Shown here: positions 1-11,519 of the stretch, in pieces | How the letters are laid out: every line of letters begins with the position of its first letter | Position numbering within the stretch: position 1 is the first letter of the stretch | Assembly (NCBI GenBank): GCA_005784505.1 | Contig: VCAZ01000036.1 | Span: 1,403,440-1,467,439, forward strand | DNA: 64,000 nt | Direction: 5' to 3' | Source: Bagarius yarrelli | Lineage: Eukaryota; Chordata; Actinopteri; Siluriformes; Sisoridae | The notes under the pieces: model-generated | The model's input: the letters and a program-made list of their open reading frames with translations, nothing else | What the model was told of the DNA's origin: nothing | The model's database searches: none | Translations under genes and position numbers: made by a program

Positions 1-477
1 CAAACATTTATTTACTTTTGTTTTATTAATTTGCCATTTCTGTAATAATACATAATAATACAATAATACATAATCTGCTCGCTTGTTTTTTTAGTTGGTT
101 GTCGTTTTTTCTCTCCTCGTTTTGGTATAAGAAAAATAAGTGTCCAAGTGTTTAACCATGGCGTAAATTCCAGAGGTTCCCTATGAAGTGTTTACTACTA
201 AGGGGAAAACCTTTTTAAGGCTGTAAGCACTTTGCAAGCAGACTGCAGAATACACTGGCTTCCTGAAGTGTTCAGTTTGTTTCCATAACAGCAGATCTGA
301 TTAAATTCCTCTAATGTTCCTTTTATGTTAACACTGTTAGGTATTAAAATATACATTTTAAATTCTTAAATTCAGTTTTGATGTTTTAAAAATGTTGATG
401 AATAAGTGACATTTTTACTAATTACCTACAGATGTTTCAGTAACCGTGTGGAAGAAGCTTTCAGTGTCACCACTTTG

Positions 478-680
478 TAATAGAGATCGAACGATATTGA
501 TATTTAGGACAGATATCGGTTGATCTCTATTAGAAAATTGTTGACACTTAAAGCTCCTTCCATATTATTGGTCGGTATCGGTCCTATTTTTCATTGCAAT
601 TAAGATCGACCGATATTGATTTGTGGCCGATACCGATACTATTTTTATGTTTACTTAACTGATAACCGATATGCAGAACC
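478..680. mobile_element. Degenerate hAT-like repeat with cgatat motifs
   Basis: Several imperfect direct and inverted copies of 'gatcgaccgatattgat' and 'ggtatcggtc' occur within 200 bp. This motif style is typical of terminal regions of non-autonomous hAT elements in fish. No coding capacity and no clear target-site duplication were found, so the class is an inference. Confidence 0.35.
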
Positions 681-850
681 AATAATTGTTTGTTTTTTGT
701 TTCTGACCCAATAAAAACTAGAAAGAAAATTTAAAAAAAGGAAAACAATTTAAAAATTAAGAAAAAAGTTAAAAATTAAGTGCATTGTTATTAAAACTGC
801 CTTTAAGAGGAGAATTTGCTTTGCGATTTCTCACTAAGCTGCTAATATTT

Positions 851-1017
851 ACATTTACAGCATTTGGCAGATGTTCTTATCTAAAGCGACTTACATTTTT
901 CCTTTTTTTATGCAACTGAGCAACTGGAGGTTAAGGGCTTTGCTCAAGGGCCCAGGAGTGATAACTTTGTACTGGGAATCGAACCCCGATTTTCCACTTA
1001 GCAGTCCAACAGCTTGT
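851..1017 (-). mobile_element. tRNA-derived SINE (minus-strand copy)
   Basis: Read on the minus strand, it has a B-box-like 'ggggttcgattccc', then the 'gggcccttgagcaaagccc' block, then the tail 'aagtcgctttagataagaac..ctgccaaatgctgtaaatgt'. The same family recurs at least eight times in the window. The copy is diverged and is not a functional tRNA. Confidence 0.7.
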
Positions 1018-2067
1018 TAATTTTTAATTAAAAACTAACAACTAGTTAGCAAAACATCAATTCTTAAATCTAAAAAAAAGTAATAATAAATTAATAGATT
1101 AGTGTTGTTTTATGGAAAATAATCAACTGTATGATGCATTTTTAGTTATAAAAAGAAGGGGGAAATATATCAGCCATAACAATACGGGGATTGAACCTCA
1201 ATATGAGCCAGACTTAAACATGACGCTTTAATTTTGTTGGTTCTGTATAGATTTCCGGCTCCAGCATTTTCCATCCTCATTTGTTTGACTCTTGCTTGCA
1301 ACACGTGACTTAAAATATATTTTCCAGCTTACTATTTATTTTTAAGTCTCCTAACATTACAATTTTCTGCAGCCAGGTAGGAGGTAAGACTTCCTGGACA
1401 GGACTAGGGGCATAAAGGTTATTAACCATGTTATTTGGTAGATTGATTTTCCTCTCTTATCTTCAAAATAATACAATTTTAGTTTTCACCAAATCACTGT
1501 ACCAGCATTCAGACCTACCCGCTTCACTCCCCCATCTCAACCCCGGTCTGTTTCTCTGTTTCAGAGTGACTTTTATTATACAGATTCCTAGATGACAAGT
1601 ATGTTTTTTTAGCTTGGTGTATCTGGTTACACAGTGTGCACATGCTTTAACAAACAGCAGATCACTGCCTTTAAATGACCAGGCTGAAATGTCAAACCAA
1701 AATACATTGCTCGTAAAAAGTATTTTTGTATCAATAAAAATGTTGAATTATGTATTTCCTATGTTTTTAATAAGACAGTGAAACAGGAAATAAAAGCAGG
1801 AACACTTTGTCTGAAACGATTGTATGTGAACTTTACTGAAGCTGTTAAAAAGGCTGAGTGCATGTTGCGGTTTTCGCCAGGAGGGGGAGCTCTAAGGCCT
1901 GATGATGGTGTGTTGTAGTTGAAATTAACTTAAACGGGATTAATGCATTTGTATGGCTAAAGAAAAATCGATATAGTTAAAAAAAAAATGTGTTTAAATC
2001 TGCTGACCTTTTTAAGAGATTATTTGTTTGCATTTTATTTTTCTAATGTACTTTGGGGTAGTTAAAA

Positions 2068-2278
2068 CCTTGCCTTGCCTTGCCTTGCCTTGCCTTGCCT
2101 TGCCTTGCCTTGCCTTGCCTTGCCTTGCCTTGCCTTGCCTTGCCTTGCCTTGCCTTGCCTTGCCTTGCCTTGCCTTGCCTTGGCCTTGCCTTTCATTGGC
2201 CTTGCCTTGCCTTGCCTTGCCTTGCCTTGCCTTGCCTTGCCTTGCCTTGCCTTGCCTTGCCTTGCCTTGCCTTGCCTT
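2068..2278. repeat. (CCTTG)n pentanucleotide microsatellite
   Basis: About 40 copies of a five-base unit occur over 211 bp. One interruption near 2178-2203 (tggccttgcctttcattggcc) splits the array in two. A five-base unit without stop codons gives open frames on both strands; these are artefacts. Confidence 0.97.
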
Positions 2279-2895
2279 TTGAAGTTGTTACACTGCATTA
2301 CACTTTTAAAAATAGATAAAACAATGAACCGGTGTCCCAAAAATAATGTTTATTTTTAATGATTCGCAATAATAGATTATAGATTTTCCCTCTAGTATCA
2401 TAAATATAAGTTATCTGTTGGAGGTGCGCCTTGGCCTTTAAATGCTATTGATTTTCTTGCCCTTAACAAGCCCTCACTCCAGTCAGTATGAACTAGTGAT
2501 ACACAAGCCACAGCAGGGGCACTAATTATCTAAACTTTAGGCCTGGAGCAGAAATATATGCATCACATAAGTTGTTCTGATCTCATACAACAAAATGAGG
2601 CGCGGAGAAATAACTTTTATGTAAAATATGCTTTAAAATCTTACTAAAATATAAGAGGAATAAATAAATTAAAAGCAAACTAAAAGTTCAAATGCATTTA
2701 AATGTATTTATTATTGGATTAAAAATTTAAAAAAAAATTTTTTTAATCTTCCGAAACAGGGGATAAAGTGCAAGCCTGGATTTCAATTAACATTTATCTT
2801 AAATTATTATTTACACTGAAAACAGAAAAACCGTAAAGATAAATGTGTTAATGTGATTTTTTATGCTGATTGATTATTGATTGATTAATAACAAC

Positions 2896-2896
<1 letters not shown>

Positions 2897-2933
<37 letters not shown>

Positions 2934-2952
2934 AGAGATATATAGAGAGATC

Positions 2953-2998
<46 letters not shown>
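2897..2998. repeat. Compound (TA)n-(GA)n microsatellite
   Basis: (TA) units run to about 2931, followed after a short 'ggagagatatatagagagatc' spacer by about 20 GA units to 2998. Confidence 0.95.
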
Positions 2999-3002
<4 letters not shown>

Positions 3003-4457
3003 ATATCTTATGCATATGCATAACTATGTTATATATCGCACTGTTATTTTGCACTTCTGTTAAGGTTATACAGTTAAATCTAATCTGATCTGATGTGATC
3101 TGATCTATTCTAATAGTCATAAGTACTATAACTACTATCACAGCTGTCACTTCTGGGGCACGGCTAAACAGAGAAAGTTAGAACCCACGCACTTTAGGGG
3201 GCCCCCTAGAGAACTATTAGTAGTAACAGTAGCAGCAGTAATGTAATAGTGTCTTTGGTCTGAAATAAGTGTGATAGAGGTCCCAACCTCATATTCTCTC
3301 ATAGGGCTTAAAATTGCTAGCGGAACGAACCGATTACTATCCCACTATAATTACCGCTTTACAGTCCAAATATTGATCCAGCATTTTACTGCATATTTTA
3401 GTGCATCAGTAAAGTACTTGTGTCCCATTACTGAAGAAGTGCTTCTGTCTCTGTTCAAGTTGGAGCACTCTAACCAGTCTTTGATGCTCGAACGTCACTC
3501 GCATCTGCCGGAGGAATGATGGAGGTGCCTGATGCTGTAACCATGGCGATTATTCAATCCTCACTCTCAGTGCCTTTGGAAATTAGATATTAAAATGGCC
3601 TTAGGCGAAAAAATAAATAAACCAGGTAGTGTGTGAAATGGCGTATAAAAAAATAATCTTTCATTTTCATCGTATTGGTTGCACAGTTACTTTGTGTTTA
3701 TTAATTTATCAATATTTTCCTAAAATTAAATTCAGTTATATACCTAAAAACGTTAATGCTCCTAGAAATGCTCACTGTGGGCTATTATTTTAACATTAGC
3801 CACGTAGATGTCAAATATGGTTGCTATTTTCTCAAAATGAATACCCAGCTAAAGACTAATAGAATGTCCTTAATACACATACACAAGGGAAAAATAATGC
3901 CTTAAACATGTATAAAGCGTAATACTCTTCCAGACAAGAGAGATTTGTTTTAGTCATTTATTGATATAAATATATTCAATCGTATGTACACTATTTCAAC
4001 ATAAATATGCATTATGTACAAATCCGCTATACAGTATGAACACCCTAAGTCCTAGCCATGATTGTACATACATTCTAAGGGCTTTTCTGTAGAACTGAGG
4101 CACAACTAATTAAAAAAAAATACTGCTAACTGTAAAGACTAGCAGGTTAACAGTGTTTAGTGGTTTATCATGACATGGACGGCTGGACGCTTCTGAAATG
4201 TTGTTTTATTAAATGAAACTGATACTTTGATAGGGGTTGAGAGCAGATTGTCAAAGGTACAACTACTAATATGGGGTGGCGGGTAAGGTAATTAATGGTA
4301 TTTGCTGACTTTTCCTGTAGTAAGAAATTCCTCCTGCATTGTCACGAGCATTGTTTAAAGTGGCAGATTTACATATAATAATAATCCAACAAGCTATAAA
4401 TGACTAAATATAGCTAGCATATAAAAAAATGTGTCCATAGGTGTCCATTTTGAATTG

Positions 4458-4572
4458 TAATTATTCATTCATTCATTCATTTCTATACCTGCTTATTCCC
4501 TAATTCGGGGTCACAGAGATCTGCTGGACGCAGTGAAAGGCAGGAGGGGTACATCCTGGACAAGTCAATTTT
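4458..4572 (-). mobile_element. Dispersed fish repeat, 3' fragment
   Basis: It begins with a (CATT)n tail and continues with 'ctatacctgcttattcccta' and a segment resembling 'cctggacaggt' in reverse. The same unit occurs forward at 14028-14300 and in reverse at 55905-56100. The (CATT)n end looks like a retroposon tail; the family was not identified. Confidence 0.5.
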
Positions 4573-5695
4573 AACCGCCTGTGTTATCAGTAGTAACAGT
4601 ATTAGCAGTAATGTAATAGTATAGGGCCCAAAATTGCTAGCCACGCTCCAGGTTTCAACACTTTTATATCTGATACTCTGTAGAGTAAAACTATCATTTA
4701 GAAACATTTTCTTGGTAAAGAGATTATTAGTGTGTTTATGTGTTTTGTAGGATATTTTAAATGTTTGATTTGTTTGCGTATTTATTTTGTAGCATTCAAG
4801 CAAGCACAAATAATGAATTTTTTTGGGTTGAAATTTCACCTTAAATATTTTGGACATTTTTAATCTACTGACAAAATGAAGAAAGACTCAACCAGAATCC
4901 ATGTATATAAATAAACAGGGATTTTACCACACTGATCAGAAACTAACAGGATTAGACTGCAATCAGATTTGTTTCCTTAGCTAAAATAGAAAACTATTCA
5001 AACTATTCAACCACTAAATCTGCCCCATCATCTGGGTTTGTCTTTGCTTACTAATTCCTTTTTGTTTAACTAACACTGTAAACGAAATGGCCGTAAATTT
5101 GACAGTAATTTAATTTAACAGTTAAACATATTCCTGTACATTTGCTCAGCTAGTGGATGCTTTTAACTGTGCTAAAGGATAAAAGTCTCGTGTCATCCTT
5201 AAGGACCCTTCTTAAAAATGCAAGGATGTGAACACACAACCTTTTAATATATATCTCAAAGCTTAAACCACTGACTCATACATTGATTTTGCACACATCT
5301 GCCACAAAATAATTTCACAGTAAAGCAATACATTGCCACCAGAGCTCAGTGCCTGAATTATTGAGCTACCGATTAGAAGGTTGTAGGTTTAAATCCCATC
5401 CTGAGTCAATTCAAAGTTCTCTTTTTCCCTAAAGCACCATTCAAATGATGGATAGATTGTGTGTTATTTTACACTATGTAATACAATTCAGTAATGTTTT
5501 ACAAATATAGATTTAACAGTAAAACCGTGTTGCCAGAAATTTACTTTAAAAGTTACAGCCATTATAATTTACTAATAGTGATTTGTGCTCATTGAATCAT
5601 TATAACACAACAGCAATTAGTTTAACATCTGAGTCATGAAACACAAATCTGAATGCTTGTCAGTTTATAGGTTTAAAAAGCCTCAATCTCGCCCT

Positions 5696-5757
5696 TACTC
5701 TCTCTCTCTCTCTTTCACACACACACACACAAACCACACACACACACACACACACAC
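5696..5757. repeat. (TC)n and (CA)n microsatellites
   Basis: A short (CT) run is followed by two (CA) runs separated by 'aaaccacac'. They lie just beyond the rgs9bp stop codon, probably in its 3' UTR. Confidence 0.9.
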
Positions 5758-5832
5758 TTACACGCACACACCTGTAGATCACAGTTTGGAGGGATTTTTT
5801 AAGTGTTCACACAATCCTAATAAAATCCTATT

Positions 5833-6561
5833 TTAAAGACTGACGACCAAATATCCCAGAATGCCTGCGATGAGTAAAACCACAGTGAAAATGATGCCTG
5901 CAAAGATCCTCATAACACCAGCGTCACTTTCTTCTCCATCTTTGGGTTCCTCGTCACAGATGGAAATGACACCGACGGATGAGTTTCCCACGCTCGCAGT
6001 GGATTTGAGTTCAGCGCCCGCTTCCAGCTTGGCCTCCACCGCCCACGGCGCCACCTGCACTTTCATCTCCATCTCCTCCATCATCTGGTCGAGCTGAGCG
6101 ATCTCGGCTTCCAGGTCTTTTAGATCGGCCGTGTCGATGCTTGCGTCCGCTTCGTACTTCAGGTTCTGCATGCTCATAGCCCGAGCCGCCACAGTTACCG
6201 TGCTGCCGGTCATGCCGGTCTGGATAAAGTGGCGCGTAGGCACCTTAAGCGGAAAATCCTGCCCGATCTCCAGCGACCTCCTCATGTCCACCTCGAGGAT
6301 CTCCATGCTGCTGGTAAAGAGCACCCAGAGGCGCTCGTACTCGGCGCGCTCGTCGTTACTTATGCTTTTGTCTTTAAGCAGCGCGGTTAGTTTGGTCTGG
6401 TTGGCCGCAGCCAGCTCTTGTGCTTTCCGCCGCGTCTTTTTCATCTCCTCACGCAGGTTTTGCGAGTCCGACGTGCTCCCTAAAGCAGACACCAGGTGCC
6501 GGTAACAGGCGGTCACCTTGTTTAAAGCGTCCAGCATGGTTTTACACTCTTCTTTGCCCAT
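5833..6561 (-). CDS. rgs9bp: Regulator of G-protein signalling 9-binding protein (R9AP)
   Basis: A single uninterrupted frame of 242 residues. R9AP anchors the RGS9-1/Gbeta5 GTPase-activating complex to photoreceptor disc membranes and speeds transducin shut-off. The N-terminus (MGKEECKTMLDALNKVTACY) and the blocks around 'DSQNLREEMKKTRRKAQELA' and 'ERAEYERLWVLF' match the family as I remember it. Residues about 1-105 are a helical, SNARE-like bundle; about 140-175 form an acidic heptad-rich coiled coil; about 219-241 are one hydrophobic tail anchor (IFAGIIFTVVLLIAGILGYL), so the protein should be C-terminally anchored with its bulk in the cytosol. Lack of introns agrees with vertebrate orthologues. 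The first ATG is used and the length is close to the mammalian form (about 235). Paralogues of the RGS7BP type are longer and lack this tail anchor, so they are less likely. Confidence 0.93.
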   Translation of the reverse strand: MGKEECKTMLDALNKVTACYRHLVSALGSTSDSQNLREEMKKTRRKAQELAAANQTKLTALLKDKSISNDERAEYERLWVLFTSSMEILEVDMRRSLEIGQDFPLKVPTRHFIQTGMTGSTVTVAARAMSMQNLKYEADASIDTADLKDLEAEIAQLDQMMEEMEMKVQVAPWAVEAKLEAGAELKSTASVGNSSVGVISICDEEPKDGEESDAGVMRIFAGIIFTVVLLIAGILGYLVVSL

Positions 6562-9500
6562 ATTTGCGAAGGAAATAAGTTTTTTTTCCTGATGGCTGAT
6601 GTGTCAGGTGTTAACCTGCGCCGCGCTCCTTCTTAGTTTCCACGGCAGCGCCACAGCCACGCAAATCCACTCAGCGCTCGCAGATTCTGTCCGTCCATGT
6701 TTCCCCCACACGTTCCTGACGATACAGTACACGGGCTTAGCAATAAAGAGATCTGTAAACAGCTTTACTTTTGCCCTCAGAGATTAATGTCGGCGTCAGT
6801 GGCCTACACACCACACCACATCACACAACACCGCACTATACACCACACGACAGTGCGCCACCGCGTTTACGCGTAGCACTTTAACACCCAACACGATAAA
6901 CTTCAACGTTCTGGACGTCATAAACACATCTTTAACAATCCCTGGATCATAATTATTAATTTAGAAATTTTGCAACGTGTCCAAAACTGCACACATTTTA
7001 ATAAAAATCCTTTGATAAATAAAAATATACAGGAAACCATCCGCAAATCCACAATAAACCTTCCTCAAGCTTGGTCTTGTTTTCTAAAACCGTTTAAATG
7101 CTCGTTTACAGTCTTTACATCCTCTTTGTTATGTTTTTTGTTTGTTTTGTCAGGAGATGTAGACATTACAGTCGCTATCTAGTAAATACCGCTAGAAGCT
7201 CACGTGGACGCGCATCACTGACACAGCCAGTCAATCTCGCGTTCACGATGAACCTGAACAAAAAGCTTTGCAATAATAAAGGCTGATTGGTTAAACGTCA
7301 CTATTGGGTTTACACAATGAAGGTGATTGGTCCGTGTGTATGTCAGTCAATGGCGTGAATCGACAACTGTTGGACTGTGCGGGTGATAAAGATTATTTTC
7401 GAAACTAAGAAGTCATAAATTAGTTAACATGCTGTAGCATTAGAATTTAGAAGAAACAGCCTTAAATTTAACTAATTACTGACAAAAATTATATTTTACA
7501 TATTTAATTGCTTGGATTTACAAATTTATCCTTTTTATTAATAACATTGCCAAAATGATATATTTTATAATTAAATATATGCTACATATTAATTAACAGT
7601 ATAATGTGTCATTCTTTCACACAACTGCTAGAAAATAATAATAATAATTTTATTTCGCGGCCCCTTTTTGACACTAATTATTGTCAATACTTAATTATTT
7701 ACACTTTATAAATCTAACACACCCATTATCAGTTTTATTTGTTGTAGCTGCGTTGCTTACATCATACCAATGTTTTTACCCTTCCATACATTCTGTATCC
7801 GGGTAACATAATATTTTTTTGCATTTAATGATTGTATTTTTGTATAATTACCATTGTGAATTCACAAAATATAACGTGTATATATAAAAACAATCTTTCA
7901 TTTCGTGTAATGTTTGGCGCCCCTGGTGGCCACTTATGCACTAAGCAGTTTCTTAGTTTGCGTATGCCTTTCAGTGACTACTGATTGAAAGGTCGGTTCA
8001 GTTTTCAGGACTGTTCATTGTTAAATCATGTAGATTAAATTGTCCACTAAATCAGAACCTCTGATCATCTCTATACTTTGTTCTTTATTACAAACAGACA
8101 GAATTGATAAATAATGAATAATTATGCATATTGTAAATGTGTTCACAACATAAAATCATGTCATTAGCCAATAAAATTAGCATATTTCAGGCAGTGTAGG
8201 TATAGAGGTACGATGTGATTTTACATATTTTCATTTAAGTTAAAGCAAATACTAATTTAGGCTTTTTCTGGATAATTAATTAATTAATTAATTCTGTTAA
8301 TTCATTTTGGCTTAAAAAAATATCATTTTTTTCCTACTGTATCTAAAATGCCATATTTTGTACTGATTTCTTTCTTTTATTTCACTGGTAAGAACATATA
8401 ATCACGACCATAAGCATAATAAATATATTTATAATCACTTCATGATAATAAGGGAATCAGTCTTTTAAACTTATTTTTCTACATTTTTTTATTACTTTTA
8501 TTAACACAATTTTTCATGGCATGAGTTGAAATCTCTCTCTGTGTTTCTGTTTTTTCATAAGAGTTAGTGTTGTTAAGTTTTATTACCGAGAAACCTGTGG
8601 CACCTTCGTTAATGAGCTCTCGGTGGCACAGTTCTCTGGGAACAATTAAAGTCCTGATGATGAAGAGCCAGCATGTGCTGGGATGCCCTAGAGGTTTACT
8701 TAGCACAGCTCCACATTAACCTGCTGAGCTCATGCAGAACAGGATACCATCCCAACTCCCACCCGTGGGGAGAAAAACAGCATGTCCCAGCAGGGGTCTG
8801 CCTGAGTCAGCTTCCTAAAGCACATTTGCCAGCTGTGGCACCCCAAGTAGCACAGTCTTCCAAAATCTGAAAGGATTAAGATGACTATAGAGGAAGGTTA
8901 CATTCGGTGCTGATTAGAACCTCTTAAAGTCTTTGCTTAGCGTTCAGAATCTTTCAGGAATTTTTCGCTATAACTATAGGACAAGGTTTTCTAAAGGAAT
9001 GAAAAAATATATATATAGTTCTGTATGGTTTTTATGAAGAACACTTAACATCCATGAAATGAGGTGAAGTGGTAGCCCAATGGTTAAAGCGTTGACATGC
9101 TGGTTAGATGAATATGAGTTTAATTCCCAGGACCACCAAGCTGCCACTTCTGGCACCCTGAGCAAGGCCCTTACGTCTTAAGTGCTTAAATAAATAAAAT
9201 AAATGTTGTGAATGTATCATAAATGTTGCACAAGAGGTTCTTTGTAGTAGAAAAAAGTTCATTTATAAATTCTGCCTTATTAATAACTAGTCCAGATGTT
9301 TTCTCTGGCATCTGTACCCAAACCCCATGGTTAAAATGTGCATGTTGTTTTAATCACATGTCCGGAGTGAATAGTGTATAAATCTAAAGGAAAATCACTC
9401 TTTTGGTTCTCAGGATGATTATCAGGATTCTTAGACAGCTGAAATTAGAACTTTAATGGCTGCTAAAGCTACTTTAAGGGAGGCGGCTACTCTTTTTAAG

Positions 9501-10795
9501 TAGGAATAGTTTCTATAGCCACTGCGGAATTTCAACTAGAATTTTTTGTTTGATCTTTTCCATTATATTCGCATTAAGCTAGTTTGTAATCCAAGATTGT
9601 AATAAATGCATTAATGATTTCAACTAGTTTGAAGTTTATAATTCTAATACATTAGGTTTCCCATATGAATAATGATAAATGACATTTGTGGTTCATAAAA
9701 TACAATATTGATTTCTGCTTTAATCTTAGGTACAAACTGACATTTATTCATGTTAAATAAGCAAGAGATTATAATGCTTTGTAGGTGTGTTAATAATGTA
9801 CTTTTGTTTGTATTAAGAAAAATGATGCATTTGATTCAAATTTGGGCTTTTTAAATCAATCAATGAGTCAATCAATAGATTTATAGCTCAATAAATCAAT
9901 GTAAAAATTGACCCAAAGTCACGCCTCCTGAACCCATGATCATGACTAGACGTCTCTGTGGTCATTCACCAGCGAAAAAACCTGATAATACAGTTAGTAA
10001 CAGAACTAAAACACCAAACATAAAAAATAAAACCCGATTCCACACTTCTGCTGGAGTTACACTAATCGATAAAGTTACACAAACTACATAAACTGAGTTA
10101 CTATCAAAACACACCAAAATCCTACCTGTTCAAAAGAAATACTGTAACCATGACATCATCTTTTAGACCCTTTGACTCCTTTAGCTAATGATGTATCCTG
10201 TGTGTGTAAACAGGGTGTACAGAGTTATGCACATACATACACAGGCAGGTAGGAAAGTCTATCATAGTATTTAGACCGAAGCTTTTGACTGGACAAACAT
10301 TTTTTGGTCCTTTGTCTTCCACAAAATATATAAATAAATATAAATACATTTAGACCAATGAATTTAATGATTGTTATCAGAATGTGAAGAAACTTTCAAC
10401 GAGCAGAACAAACAATTTTTCTGAATAAAATACTTATTGTATTTTTTTACACACCTGGCATGGGAACGTTTCTTTGGGAACAGGGGGTCTTAGACAAAAA
10501 TGGTTGGGAACCACAATTCTACACGAACCCTTGAGCACAGCTTGTTTAAATAAAAGCTTTATGCAGGATGTGTTATTCTTATTTTGTGGAAGAAGAAAAT
10601 TTTATATTTCAAGACCCAATGGGACGCCATCTGTATTTTAAGAACAGTCCGGTCTGTGACTTTTGCTTTAAATAAACCTCCTGGTTTTGGATTGAGAGCT
10701 TTACCCACTAAACCCAGATCATCCCGACATCTGCTGCTTCCAGTTTAGGCGCTAATCCAGTTACATCTTCACTCACTGCAAGACGAGAGAAGAAG
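6562..10795. other. Intergenic region upstream of rgs9bp
   Basis: The first 300 bp upstream of the start codon is relatively CpG-rich and probably contains the rgs9bp promoter and 5' UTR; no TATA box is convincing. Beyond that the DNA is AT-rich. A short SINE-like copy lies at 9065-9180, and a GC-richer, non-repetitive block lies at 8575-8880. I see no exon of a recognisable protein. Confidence 0.5.
9065..9180 (+). mobile_element. tRNA-derived SINE fragment
   Basis: 'agtggtagcccaatggttaa' (A-box region), 'gagtttaattccca' (B-box-like) and 'ccctgagcaaggccctta' occur in family order. The tail is truncated and replaced by (AAAT)n. Confidence 0.6.
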
Positions 10796-10796
10796 G

Positions 10797-10828
<32 letters not shown>

Positions 10829-11519
10829 TTTATTTATCCTCCCCCTTTCTCACTCTTTCTTCTCTTCACCTTTCTTCTCTTTCTCCCGCTTCTCTTTCAC
10901 CTCACTTTAGCTCATCCTTTTCCAATTTCCTTCATCTTCTCCTCCTCTTCTTTCCTTCTCCTTTTTATTTTTTCACCGTATTTTTCACTTTCTTCTCATT
11001 TGCCTTTTCCTCTCTTACTCTTTCTTATCTTCCTCTGTCTTACACCCCTCTTTAACTTCCTTTCTCCACCTCCTTTCTCAATTTTTCTTTCTCTTCCCCC
11101 TTTTAATCTTTCTCCTCCTTCTCTCCCTCCTCCTTCCTTTTTCTGCTCCTTCCCTTTTATATCCTTCTACTTTTCATTTCCCATTCTCCTTCCTGGTCCA
11201 TGTTTTCCTTCTCTTCCTCCTCTTCCCTTCTTTTTATTCTTTTCTAACAGTTTCTCCTCCTTCTTCTCCCCTCTTTTCATCTGCGTTTCCTTTTTTTAAT
11301 TATTCTTTCCATTCTCCATTGCCTCTTTCTCCTCCTTGTCTTTCTCCTCCCTCTTCCTCTACAACTTTTATTTCATTCTCCTTCTCCTCCTCCTCCCTCC
11401 TTCTCAGTCTCCTTTTTGTTTTTTCTTTTCTTTCTCCTTCGTTCTTTTCCATTTCCACCTTCTTTTTATTATCCTTTACTACTAAGTCTCCTTCTTGTTT
11501 TTCTCCTTCACTCTCTTGA
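10796..11519. repeat. 720-bp homopyrimidine-rich tract
   Basis: It starts with a (CT) run, then about 700 bp almost free of purines on the plus strand (mostly C and T with scattered A). It yields long Ser/Phe/Leu/Pro frames that are compositional artefacts. Similar tracts of opposite polarity occur in wdr59 introns. Confidence 0.9.

Larger units (their letters stand above)
1..5832. other. Repeat-rich intergenic region, no gene recognised
   Basis: No open frame here reads like a known protein. It holds a degenerate element rich in cgatat/atcgg motifs (about 478-680), a minus-strand SINE (851-1017), a pentanucleotide microsatellite (2068-2278), a compound (TA)n-(GA)n tract (2897-2998), two related segments near 3.2 and 4.6 kb, and a fragment of a dispersed repeat at 4458-4572. 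The rest is AT-rich unique-looking DNA. The rgs9bp 3' UTR must lie at the right end because that gene reads leftward with its stop at 5833, but I could not choose a poly(A) signal with confidence. Confidence 0.6.

Noticed and set aside
2028..2359. Overlapping open frames on both strands with Leu-Pro-Cys-Leu-Ala repeats
   Set aside because: They are translations of the (CCTTG)n microsatellite; a five-base unit without stops opens many frames.
3271..3519. 82-residue frame
   Set aside because: No recognisable domain, in intergenic repeat-related DNA (a relative lies at 4.6 kb), and no splice or promoter context.
11000..11519. Phe/Ser/Pro-rich frames
   Set aside because: Composition artefact of the homopyrimidine tract.
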